From positions 62,001-126,000 of the forward strand of contig CACUVI010000029.1 of NCBI GenBank assembly GCA_902725215.1: a DNA stretch of 64,000 nt, given 5' to 3'. A program made the position numbers and the translations under genes. The DNA is from Rhodospirillaceae bacterium LM-1. Lineage in GTDB: Bacteria; Pseudomonadota; Alphaproteobacteria; Rhodospirillales; WMHbin7. Each line of letters opens with the position of its first letter. The first letter of the stretch is position 1. The notes below the pieces were generated by a model. It was not told where the DNA came from. It made no database searches and saw only the letters and a program-made list of their open reading frames with translations. Of the stretch, positions 54,331-64,000 are shown in pieces.

Positions 54331-56904
54331 TTATTCCGCAGCGTCCCTAAAGGCGCCAATCTGGTCGAAGTTCATGTAGCGATAGATGTCGGCAGATTTC
54401 TCGGCCAGCATCTTGGTGTTCTGCATGTACTCCTCGACCGTCGGAATCTTGCCCAGCAGAGCGCAGACGGCGGCCAGTTCCGCCGACGACAGATAGACCC
54501 TGGTGTCGATGCCCAGACGGTTGGGGAAATTGCGGGTCGAAGTGGAAACCGCCGTCGATCCCGTCTTCACCTGCGCCTGATTGCCCATGCACAGCGAGCA
54601 GCCGGGCATTTCCATGCGCGCGCCAGCCACGCCCAGCAGGCTGTAATAGCCTTCTTCGGTCAAGACCATGGCGTCCATCTTGGTGGGCGGAGCCACCCAC
54701 AGACGAGCCGGGATGTCCTTCTTGCCTTCCAGAATCTTTCCGGCGGCACGGAAGTGGCCGATATTGGTCATGCAGGAACCGATGAACACCTCCTCGATCT
54801 TGTCGCCCTGCACTTCGCTGAGCAGCTTGACGTCGTCGGGATCATTGGGACAAGCCAGGATCGGTTCCTTGATCGTGTTCATGTCGATCTCGATAACGGC
54901 GGCGTATTCGGCATCCGCATCGGGTTCCAACAGCACGGGCTTGGCCAGCCAGGCCTCCATCGCCTTGACCCTGCGCTCCAGCGCATTCTTATCTTGGTAG
55001 CCGTTGGCGATCATCCATTTCAACAGCGTCACGTTCGAACGCACATATTCGATCACCGGCTCCTTGTTCAGGCGCACGGTGCAAGCGGCCGCCGACCGTT
55101 CGGCGGAAGCGTCGGTCAGTTCGAAAGCCTGTTCGACCTTGAGGTCGGGAAGGCCTTCGATTTCCAGAATCACGCCATTGAAGACGTTCTTCTTGCCCTT
55201 CTTCTCCACCGTCAGCAGGCCCTGCTTGATGGCGGCATAAGGAATGGCGTTGACCAGATCGCGCAGCGTAATGCCGGGTTGCATCTTGCCCGAGAAGCGC
55301 ACGAGAACGCTTTCCGGCATGTCCAAAGGCATCACGCCGGTGGCGGCGCCGAAAGCCACAAGGCCCGAACCGGCGGGGAAGGAAATGCCGATCGGGAAAC
55401 GGGTGTGCGAATCGCCGCCCGTGCCCACGGTATCGGGCAGCAACATGCGGTTCAGCCAGGAATGGATCACGCCGTCGCCGGGATTCAAGGCGACGCCGCC
55501 GCGCGTGCTGATGAATCCGGGCAGCGTCTGGTGGGTCTTCACGTCAACCAGCTTGGGATAGGCCGCCGTATGGCAGAAGGACTGCATGACCAGATCAGCC
55601 GAGAAGCCCAGACAGGCCAGATCCTTCAACTCGTCGCGGGTCATGGGGCCGGTGGTGTCTTGCGACCCCACGGTGGTCATCTTGGGTTCGCAATAAGCGC
55701 CCGGACGAATGCCCTTGCCTTCGGGCAGGCCGCAGGCGCGTCCCACCATCTTCTGCGCCAGGGTAAAGCCCTTGCCGGTATCGACGGGCTGGTTGGGCGT
55801 GCGGAACAGGGTGGACGGCGCCAAGCCCAGCGATTCACGGGCGCGCGTGGTCAAGCCGCGGCCAACGATCAGCGGAATGCGGCCACCGGCGCGCACTTCA
55901 TCGAAAATGACGTCGGACTTGACGGTGAAGGAACAAATCTCCTGGCCGTTCTTAAGCGCCTTGCCTTCATAGGGCTTCAGTTCGACCACGTCGCCCATCT
56001 CCATCTTGGAGACGTCGAGTTCGATCGGCAAAGCGCCCGCGTCTTCCATCGTGTTGTAGAAAATGGGGGCAATCTTGGAACCCAGGCAGACGCCGCCAAA
56101 GCGCTTGTTGGGCACGAAGGGAATGTCGTCGCCGGTGAACCACAAGACCGAGTTGGTCGCCGACTTGCGCGACGAGCCGGTGCCCACCACATCGCCGACA
56201 TAGGCCACCGGATGGCCCTTGGCGCGCAGGCCTTCAATCAACTTCACCGGGCCGCGCTTGCCCACTTCCTCCGGCTCGATGCCGGGGCGGGGATTCTTCA
56301 GCATGGCAAGGGCATGTAGGGGAATGTCGGGGCGGCTCCAGGCATCGGGAGCGGGCGACAGATCGTCGGTATTGGTTTCGCCGGTGACCTTGAAAACGGT
56401 CACGGTCAGGCTTTTGGGCACTTCGGGGCGCGAGGTGAACCATTCGGCGTCCGCCCAAGACTGAAGCACGGCCTTGGCGTTGGCGTTGCCCTTGTCGGCC
56501 AGCGCCTTCACGTCGTTGAAGAAGTCGAAAATCAGCAGCGTCTTCTTCAGACCTTCGGCAGCCACCGCGCCGCATTCCGCGCAGGCCAGCAGATCGATCA
56601 TCGGCTTGACGTTGAAACCGCCCAGCATGGTGCCCAGAAGCTCGGTTGCCTTGACCTTCGAAATCAATGCGCAAGCTGTCTCGCCCTTGGCGACCTTGGT
56701 CAGGAATTCCGCCTTTACCTTGGCGGCGTCGTCCACGCCCGCCGGAACGCGGTTGACCAGCAAATCGACCAGGAACTGCTCTTCGCCCTTGGGCGGATTC
56801 AGCAGCAGTCCGATCAGGTCCTGCGTTTGCTTGGCGGTCAAAGGAAGGGGGGGAATCCCTTGGGCGGCGCGTTCCGCGACATGGCTGCGATAGGCTTCAA
56901 GCAC
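54331..56904 (-). CDS. acnB: Bifunctional aconitate hydratase B (2-methylisocitrate dehydratase)
   Basis: Citrate-isocitrate isomerase with a [4Fe-4S] cluster. The 857-residue AcnB-type protein has the N-terminal HEAT-like domain (starts [13 protein letters not shown]), then the swivel domain, and a C-terminal catalytic part with the cluster cysteines in [18 protein letters not shown] and [11 protein letters not shown]. In the reductive cycle it would run isocitrate to citrate to feed ATP-citrate lyase. It follows icd after a strong terminator, so it is transcribed separately although clustered with icd and aclBA. Confidence 0.96.
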   Translation of the reverse strand: MLEAYRSHVAERAAQGIPPLPLTAKQTQDLIGLLLNPPKGEEQFLVDLLVNRVPAGVDDAAKVKAEFLTKVAKGETACALISKVKATELLGTMLGGFNVKPMIDLLACAECGAVAAEGLKKTLLIFDFFNDVKALADKGNANAKAVLQSWADAEWFTSRPEVPKSLTVTVFKVTGETNTDDLSPAPDAWSRPDIPLHALAMLKNPRPGIEPEEVGKRGPVKLIEGLRAKGHPVAYVGDVVGTGSSRKSATNSVLWFTGDDIPFVPNKRFGGVCLGSKIAPIFYNTMEDAGALPIELDVSKMEMGDVVELKPYEGKALKNGQEICSFTVKSDVIFDEVRAGGRIPLIVGRGLTTRARESLGLAPSTLFRTPNQPVDTGKGFTLAQKMVGRACGLPEGKGIRPGAYCEPKMTTVGSQDTTGPMTRDELKDLACLGFSADLVMQSFCHTAAYPKLVDVKTHQTLPGFISTRGGVALNPGDGVIHSWLNRMLLPDTVGTGGDSHTRFPIGISFPAGSGLVAFGAATGVMPLDMPESVLVRFSGKMQPGITLRDLVNAIPYAAIKQGLLTVEKKGKKNVFNGVILEIEGLPDLKVEQAFELTDASAERSAAACTVRLNKEPVIEYVRSNVTLLKWMIANGYQDKNALERRVKAMEAWLAKPVLLEPDADAEYAAVIEIDMNTIKEPILACPNDPDDVKLLSEVQGDKIEEVFIGSCMTNIGHFRAAGKILEGKKDIPARLWVAPPTKMDAMVLTEEGYYSLLGVAGARMEMPGCSLCMGNQAQVKTGSTAVSTSTRNFPNRLGIDTRVYLSSAELAAVCALLGKIPTVEEYMQNTKMLAEKSADIYRYMNFDQIGAFRDAAE

Positions 56905-56957
56905 GAGAGGCTCCTTTCGATGAGGGGGGGGCCAGAGGCGGCCCCTTTATAGCACAC

Positions 56958-56998
56958 AGAAAAATGGCGGCCACCCCTTTGAGTGGGGAGGCCGCCAC
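56958..56998 (-). terminator. Rho-independent terminator after icd
   Basis: Stem TGGCGGCC-A-CCCC with GGGG-A-GGCCGCCA, one internal mismatch; on the minus strand it is followed by TTTTTCTGTG. Lies 39 bases after the icd stop codon. Confidence 0.8.
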
Positions 56999-57037
56999 CT
57001 AATTTGTTAGTCGGCGTCCATTTCAGCGTTCGCTAAA

Positions 57038-59302
<2,265 letters not shown>

Positions 59303-62053
59303 TTACGACACGAAACTACATTGAGAGGCCGGGGTCCGCGTATCCATATTACGTCCACGGTTTGTATGATCGTCGATTTCACCGGCGCAGCCGACCATAC
59401 GTCCGAACAGGAATGCCGTAAAGGCCGCCGTTTCCAAAGCCTGTTCGGAGAACTTGCCCGAACGGTAACGCGGCCACAACAGCTTGAGCAACAAGGCGGC
59501 AATGACCGCGTCGATATTGACGCAGAACACGTTCGCCGTGACGCCATTGTCGTAGAGAGCCTGCACCAACGCACTGTAAAAATCGTGGAACACGTTGACT
59601 TCGCCGCGTTCCTTGAACAGGCCGGACAAATAGACTTCTCGGGGGTCCTTGTTGACCAACTGACCCTTGAAGACCGGATGATTGACGCCAGGAATGTTGC
59701 GAACGCCGTCGCCCACCCCCTTCTTGGCCTTCTTCTCGGCCCCGAATTCCATGGCGAATTTGGTGCCCATGGACACCAGATCAATCCCATGCTTGGGATC
59801 GCCAGCATCCTTAAGCCCCGTCTCCTTGAACTGGTCGATCAAGAACTGAATGCCTTCAAAGCCGTTGCCGCCATGGGCGAAGCCGGTGTGCGTGAGGAAA
59901 CCGATCATGGCCTTGTTGACCTGGACGCGCTCGGGCGTTTCGGGTCCATCAGCCGACACGGCGCCCTTGCAGCCCTGGGCCGAAATGGTGCCAACGCCGT
60001 TCGAAATGATCAGGCCCAACAGAACCTGGAACGGGAACAACTGTTCCGGCTTGGGCGTCTCGCCCATCAGGGCGAGATAGGCGATCTCGGTCGCCGACCA
60101 TTTGTTGATCAGATCGCCATTGGAAACGTCGCAGAAACTGCCTGCCTTGTGCTGAGCGCTATCGACCGACGCCCCGATGATGGTGGCGAACAGACGCATG
60201 TGCCAAGCCATGTTGCGGGCCGAGTGACGCGAGATTTTCTTGCGCATCAAGGCGGGCCAGCAAATAGTGGTGGCGATGGCGGCCAGAACGGCATCGGCGG
60301 TGGGATGGCCGTCAAGCCCGTTCAGGAAATCGACAAACACCGACTTGGCGCCGCGAGCCTTCAACCCGGCCAGCATGGCCTTGGCCTTGGCGTCGGCCTT
60401 TTTGCCGGTCAGCTTGGCCAGATGGTCTGGTGTGGGCAGAACCGACTTCAGATCGAAACCGGCATCGGTTCCGTCATTCAGGCCGGAATGGCCGAAAAGC
60501 TCGATCAGCGCGTCGGCGGCGTCCCTGGCCGCTCTTACGCGGCCCGGCCCTTGAACGGCGCAAGCGGCCGACAGCACGGCATTGGGGGCATTGCCGCCCG
60601 CCCGCACCGCATCGGCCACCGTGGCGATCACATCGCCATGCAGATTGACGTCGGCGGCGATTCCCACATTGAACAGGGCGTTGTCGTTGTCGTCATTGTG
60701 CTCGCGCAGCAGGGCCAAACAGAAATTGGACTCCAGCGGATAGCGGGCCGTATCCAGAATGGAAACGCCGCTGACGCGCGTGACTTGCGTCTTGGCGTCC
60801 ATGATCGAACTGCCTGAACGATCCTTCATGCTCTCGCGCGGGAAGATGGCGCCGACCTGCTTGGTCAGTTCCGCGATCTGATCCTTATAGGGCTGGAAAG
60901 GCTCGACCAACGGAATGTCGAGCGCCGCCGGCATGGGCATTCCTTGGTTCGAGCCGAACCAGGGCTTCAGGGTCAGATCGCCCTCGGGCGCGAAATCAGG
61001 CTCGACGCCATGCTGCTTCATCACCGCCGTAAGCGCGGCCGGGATGTGCGAAATGTTGGTGACCACCGCGCCCTTCCAAGACACGACAGGATTTTCAGGG
61101 GTGAAAATGTCCTTCACGCCCAGAATGTCCTTGAACCAGCCTTCCTTGGCCTCGGCGCTGTCGCCCGACCCCGACATGGCGCCGGCATGGCCGACGGCGC
61201 GCGTCAGCTTGGCTTTCCAGCGGCCCACCACGCAGGCGATGACCGGCTTGGTGAAGGTAATGTCCTTTTCGTAATAGCCGCCCGGTTCGATATACATGAC
61301 GGCCGCCTTGCTGCGGGCGTCATTGTCGAAGGCATGGGCGAATTCCGCGGGCGCGAAATGGATGTACAAATCCTTGCCCGACGAAACCGAAGTGGTGGTA
61401 CCCCAACCGGCGGCGACCAGATAGCTGGCCATGGTGGTGGTGAAATTGCCGGAATTGGAATAGATGGCCACCGACCCCTTGCGCAACGATTCTTCGGGCT
61501 TGTCGCCGCCCAGCGCGCCGCCGATGCGGATATGGTTCCAACTGTCGGCAACGCCCAGGCAGTTGGCGCCGAAGACGTCGATATTGCGCTGCTGGGCCAA
61601 AGCGCGGATTTCACGCGAATCATGCACCGAGACTTTCTCGGTCAGGATCACGATCTTCTTGATTTCGGAATTGACGCGGATCAGCTCGAACACGCCGTCG
61701 CGCACGGCTGCCGGCGGCAGATAGACGACGCCGACATTGAACTTGTGGCCATCTTCCAGGCCCTCGCGCACGTTGTTGTAGACTGGGATATTGCCGATCG
61801 GCGTTTCCAGAACTTCGCCCTTGCGGCCCGGCGAGGTGCCGAACACGACATTGCCGCCCGAATAGGCGTGGCTGGTCGGCGTGACGCCCTTCGACTCGTT
61901 GCCCAGAATGTTGAGCACGCAAACGCGGTCGGTGGGGGTTGCGAGTTCGGCCAGCGAATTGATGCCGACGAAATATTTGAACTTGCCATTGCTTTTAGTC
62001 ATGGCTCTCTCCTGGGCGGGGTCCTGGCCGAATTTCTTGACGATCTGGGTCAT
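59303..62053 (-). CDS. aclA: ATP-citrate lyase, alpha subunit (long, type II-like)
   Basis: Cleaves citrate to acetyl-CoA and oxaloacetate with ATP and CoA, the key step of the reductive TCA cycle. The 916-residue protein joins a succinyl-CoA synthetase alpha-like part (residues about 25-420; GVTPTSHAYSGGNVV, and the phosphohistidine His289 in AVGHAGAMSG) to a citrate synthase-like lyase part (about 430-890). Canonical bacterial AclA is near 610 residues; the extra length is mostly in the middle and lyase part. In the lyase part the expected DHG histidine reads SNG and GHR reads NHP (NIPGVNHP), while NIDAVIAA keeps the aspartate. ATGA coupling to aclB (GGGAG before it) sets the start; ATG 62002, with AGGAGAG, is an alternative. 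Confidence 0.85.
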   Translation of the reverse strand: MTQIVKKFGQDPAQERAMTKSNGKFKYFVGINSLAELATPTDRVCVLNILGNESKGVTPTSHAYSGGNVVFGTSPGRKGEVLETPIGNIPVYNNVREGLEDGHKFNVGVVYLPPAAVRDGVFELIRVNSEIKKIVILTEKVSVHDSREIRALAQQRNIDVFGANCLGVADSWNHIRIGGALGGDKPEESLRKGSVAIYSNSGNFTTTMASYLVAAGWGTTTSVSSGKDLYIHFAPAEFAHAFDNDARSKAAVMYIEPGGYYEKDITFTKPVIACVVGRWKAKLTRAVGHAGAMSGSGDSAEAKEGWFKDILGVKDIFTPENPVVSWKGAVVTNISHIPAALTAVMKQHGVEPDFAPEGDLTLKPWFGSNQGMPMPAALDIPLVEPFQPYKDQIAELTKQVGAIFPRESMKDRSGSSIMDAKTQVTRVSGVSILDTARYPLESNFCLALLREHNDDNDNALFNVGIAADVNLHGDVIATVADAVRAGGNAPNAVLSAACAVQGPGRVRAARDAADALIELFGHSGLNDGTDAGFDLKSVLPTPDHLAKLTGKKADAKAKAMLAGLKARGAKSVFVDFLNGLDGHPTADAVLAAIATTICWPALMRKKISRHSARNMAWHMRLFATIIGASVDSAQHKAGSFCDVSNGDLINKWSATEIAYLALMGETPKPEQLFPFQVLLGLIISNGVGTISAQGCKGAVSADGPETPERVQVNKAMIGFLTHTGFAHGGNGFEGIQFLIDQFKETGLKDAGDPKHGIDLVSMGTKFAMEFGAEKKAKKGVGDGVRNIPGVNHPVFKGQLVNKDPREVYLSGLFKERGEVNVFHDFYSALVQALYDNGVTANVFCVNIDAVIAALLLKLLWPRYRSGKFSEQALETAAFTAFLFGRMVGCAGEIDDHTNRGRNMDTRTPASQCSFVS

Positions 62054-63324
62054 GCCGCAACTCCCAGCTTCTTAGCCAGCATCTCGCGCCCACCCGCCTT
62101 CATCCAGCGATCGGCTTCCTGGGCATAGCGAACGACGTCGGTCATCGCCGAATCGAAGGCGAAGATGCGGTAAGGAAGACCCAGGGAGTCGCAGACATCC
62201 TTGAAGGCCAGCAAACCACGCGATAGGTTGGGACCGCCGCGCCCGATCACGACGTAAAGCGGCGTCGGGCCGTTGGCCGACACATATTCGCGCAAAGCGT
62301 CGGCCATGGCGCGGAAGGTCACGAAGATATCCGTATTGTTGGCCTTGCCGCCGATGACGAACAGAACGTTGGTCTGCTTCAACCAGTGCTTCAGGCAGAT
62401 GCGCATCACCTCGCGCATCTTCTCGTAGGGCGGGTTGCCGCCGAAGTCCGACGAGATGATGGCGTCATCGCCCAGGAATTCGGTGACAAGCGAATTGGCG
62501 CCGCCGCCGAAGGTGGGGGCCAGGATGGTGCCGTTGGGGTTGATCACCGAGACGTCCGACTGGCCCTGATAGGTGCGCAGTTGGTTGATCTCCTGCTCAA
62601 AGTCGGAATAGTCAACGGCGAACAATTCAGAGGGCAGCTTGAGGCGCTTGACGCGGGGATCGTCCTGGTCGAAGCCGCATTTGAAGTCGCAGGCGACAGG
62701 GGTCAACGTGCCCGGCTTCTTCTGGCTCATGCGGATGGGGTTCAGCTCCAGCGTCGTCATGCCATAGTGATGGAACAGGTCCCACAGCTTGGGCAGGTTC
62801 TGAGCCAAGGGCGAAATGATTTCGCGCGGCGCCTTGATGTCGGACAGCGCGTTGGTGATGACGAAAGATTTCAAGCCGGTCAGCGGATCGAAGGGGATTT
62901 CCGCAATATCGTCCTTGGACAATTCCTCGATGTCCATGCCGCCCTTGTGGGTGATGGTCAGCGTGGGGGCGCGGAATTTGGTGGAATCGGTGATCGAGAC
63001 GTAAACTTCGTGCTCGGCCGGGACAGCGCCCTCAAAGGTGACGCCTTGCGCCTTGGCGGTTTGGTTGCCGTGCGTGTGCGTGGCGAAATACAGGCGCTCT
63101 TTCTCGGCCAGCGCCGTCTTCAGGTTCTTGGCGCGGCCCAAAAGACCCGCCTTTCCCTTCTTGCCGACGCCGCCCCGGAAGATGGGCTTGACGAAAACCT
63201 CGCCGCATTTGGCGATAAGGTCTTTGATCTCGTGCTCGCTGGCTTCTGGACCCAGAATTTCCGACGTTGGGAAATCCACGATCTTCAAGAGCTTCGAACC
63301 CCAGAGCATTCCGGTGATGTTCAT
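62050..63324 (-). CDS. aclB: ATP-citrate lyase, beta subunit
   Basis: The 424-residue subunit has a succinyl-CoA synthetase beta-like ATP-grasp domain (residues about 1-240; VFVKPIFRGGVGKKGKAGLL, and TTLELNPIRMS in the Mg-binding strand) and a C-terminal domain like the citrate-binding part of ACLY (GTILAPTFGGGANSLV, then FVIGGKANNTDIFVTF in the position of GGSIANFTNV). It binds ATP and citrate and forms citryl phosphate with AclA's histidine. It overlaps aclA by 4 bases and starts 21 bases after the flavin reductase gene, so all three are probably one operon with icd. Confidence 0.9.
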   Translation of the reverse strand: MNITGMLWGSKLLKIVDFPTSEILGPEASEHEIKDLIAKCGEVFVKPIFRGGVGKKGKAGLLGRAKNLKTALAEKERLYFATHTHGNQTAKAQGVTFEGAVPAEHEVYVSITDSTKFRAPTLTITHKGGMDIEELSKDDIAEIPFDPLTGLKSFVITNALSDIKAPREIISPLAQNLPKLWDLFHHYGMTTLELNPIRMSQKKPGTLTPVACDFKCGFDQDDPRVKRLKLPSELFAVDYSDFEQEINQLRTYQGQSDVSVINPNGTILAPTFGGGANSLVTEFLGDDAIISSDFGGNPPYEKMREVMRICLKHWLKQTNVLFVIGGKANNTDIFVTFRAMADALREYVSANGPTPLYVVIGRGGPNLSRGLLAFKDVCDSLGLPYRIFAFDSAMTDVVRYAQEADRWMKAGGREMLAKKLGVAA

Positions 63325-63345
63325 CTTCTTTACCCCTAACTAGGC

Positions 63346-64000
63346 TTAATATTCTTGCGGCAAGTCTTTAAGCGCTGCCCAGGAATAGACCGGGCCGTTC
63401 ACGCACACATAGTCCTTACCCACATTGCAGCGTCCGCATTTGCCGATGCCGCACTTCATCTTGTTTTCGATGGTAGTGTAGATCATATCATCCTCGAACC
63501 CCAGTTCCTTAAGGTTCTGGATGACATATTTGATCATGATGGGCGGGCCGCAGGTGATGGCGATGGCGTTGTCGGCCTTGGGAGCCTTGGTCATCACATT
63601 GGCAGGAACGAAGCCGCAATAGCCATCCCAGCCTTCTTCCTGGGCGTCGATCGACAGATGCACATCGACATCGCCCTTCAGCTTCTCAAGCTCGTTGCGA
63701 TACATGATGTCGCGCGACGAGCGGCCGCCGTAGAAAACCGTGATGTTGCCGAACTGGCGGCGCTCGTTGACCGCCGTTTGCACCACCGGCCAGATCGGAG
63801 CCAAGCCGCAGCCGCCGCCGATGAAGATCAGATTCTTGCCCTTCCAGTCCTTGACCGGAAACTTGTTGCCATAGGGGCCGCGAACGCCAACCACATCGCC
63901 CACATTCAGATCGTGCAGCGCCGTGGTGACGCGGCCCGTGCGCATGATGCTGAATTGCTTGTAATCCTTGACGTGCGGCGCCGAGGCGATCGAGATCATG
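63346..64000 (-). CDS. FAD/NAD(P)-binding oxidoreductase with C-terminal [2Fe-2S] motif (partial)
   Basis: The gene runs off the right end of the window, so its N-terminus is missing; the M near 63999 is internal, in the SIASAPH segment that in this family binds FAD. Visible are VVGVRGPYGN, the nucleotide loop IGGGCGLAPIWPVV, CGPPIMIKYV, and the cluster cysteines CGIGKCGRCNVGKDYVC near the C-terminus. It is the same family as the hydrogenase gamma subunit at 2562-3407. Next to ATP-citrate lyase it may link NAD(P)H to a ferredoxin or heterodisulfide-reductase-like partner encoded further right, but no partner is visible. Confidence 0.85.
   Translation of the reverse strand, partial: MISIASAPHVKDYKQFSIMRTGRVTTALHDLNVGDVVGVRGPYGNKFPVKDWKGKNLIFIGGGCGLAPIWPVVQTAVNERRQFGNITVFYGGRSSRDIMYRNELEKLKGDVDVHLSIDAQEEGWDGYCGFVPANVMTKAPKADNAIAITCGPPIMIKYVIQNLKELGFEDDMIYTTIENKMKCGIGKCGRCNVGKDYVCVNGPVYSWAALKDLPQEY

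Noticed and set aside
54754-56319. Open frame of 521 codons opposite acnB
   Set aside because: Antisense shadow of aconitase; same composition bias as the others.

Overview
The window reads as a chromosomal segment of a Gram-negative alphaproteobacterium, most like Rhodospirillales (Magnetospirillum-type gene content). I base this on protein family content, GC-rich codon use, hopanoid and lipid A genes, and tight ATGA-coupled operons. No rRNA, tRNA, insertion sequence, prophage or CRISPR array was seen. Taxonomy below order level is not resolved.

Layout: (1) 41-5002, minus strand: a complete NAD(P)-linked group 3b-type [NiFe]-hydrogenase operon with a cyclic-nucleotide-binding-domain protein inside it and its own maturation protease. 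(2) 5206-7859: a small membrane protein, a decayed GGDEF remnant, and an intact oxygen-sensor-like (ODP) diguanylate cyclase. (3) 7910-20382: a hopanoid locus with a fused hpnB-hpnD gene, shc, hpnG, hpnH, ispH, hpnA and hpnL, interrupted by a Cpx-like two-component system with a divergent Spy/CpxP-like gene. (4) 20555-23679: two convergent diguanylate cyclases. (5) 23693-27120: aprBA (adenylylsulfate reductase) followed by a cysteine-cluster protein. (6) 27364-30863: MazG-like hydrolase, Crp/Fnr regulator, cytochrome c'-like protein, chemoreceptor. (7) 30990-33573: ubiTUV, oxygen-independent ubiquinone synthesis. (8) 33867-42794: twin cold-shock protein, a 62-residue membrane protein, and a glgB-glgX-malQ-pmbA operon. 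(9) 42802-50560: lipid kinase and a lipid A/LPS operon (phosphoesterase, glycosyltransferase, msbA, acyltransferase, waaA, lpxK). (10) 50531-54218: a membrane protein, a YqhA-family protein and an FAD oxidase. (11) 54331-64000, minus strand: acnB, icd, a two-subunit ATP-citrate lyase (aclA, aclB) and a partial flavin reductase.

Together these genes suggest a facultatively anaerobic chemolithotroph. H2 oxidation can give NAD(P)H, aprBA points to sulfur oxidation, ubiTUV makes quinone without O2, glycogen is stored, and ATP-citrate lyase with aconitase and NADP-isocitrate dehydrogenase points to CO2 fixation through the reductive TCA cycle. The ferredoxin-dependent oxidoreductases, fumarate reductase, Qmo or AprM, and HpnC/HpnE needed for the full pathways are not in this window.

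The most notable items are the long, divergent ATP-citrate lyase alpha subunit in an alphaproteobacterial setting, the HpnB-HpnD fusion, a perfect FNR box upstream of the glycogen operon, further FNR-like palindromes, and a triple TGTAACG operator between the spy-like gene and its two-component system.
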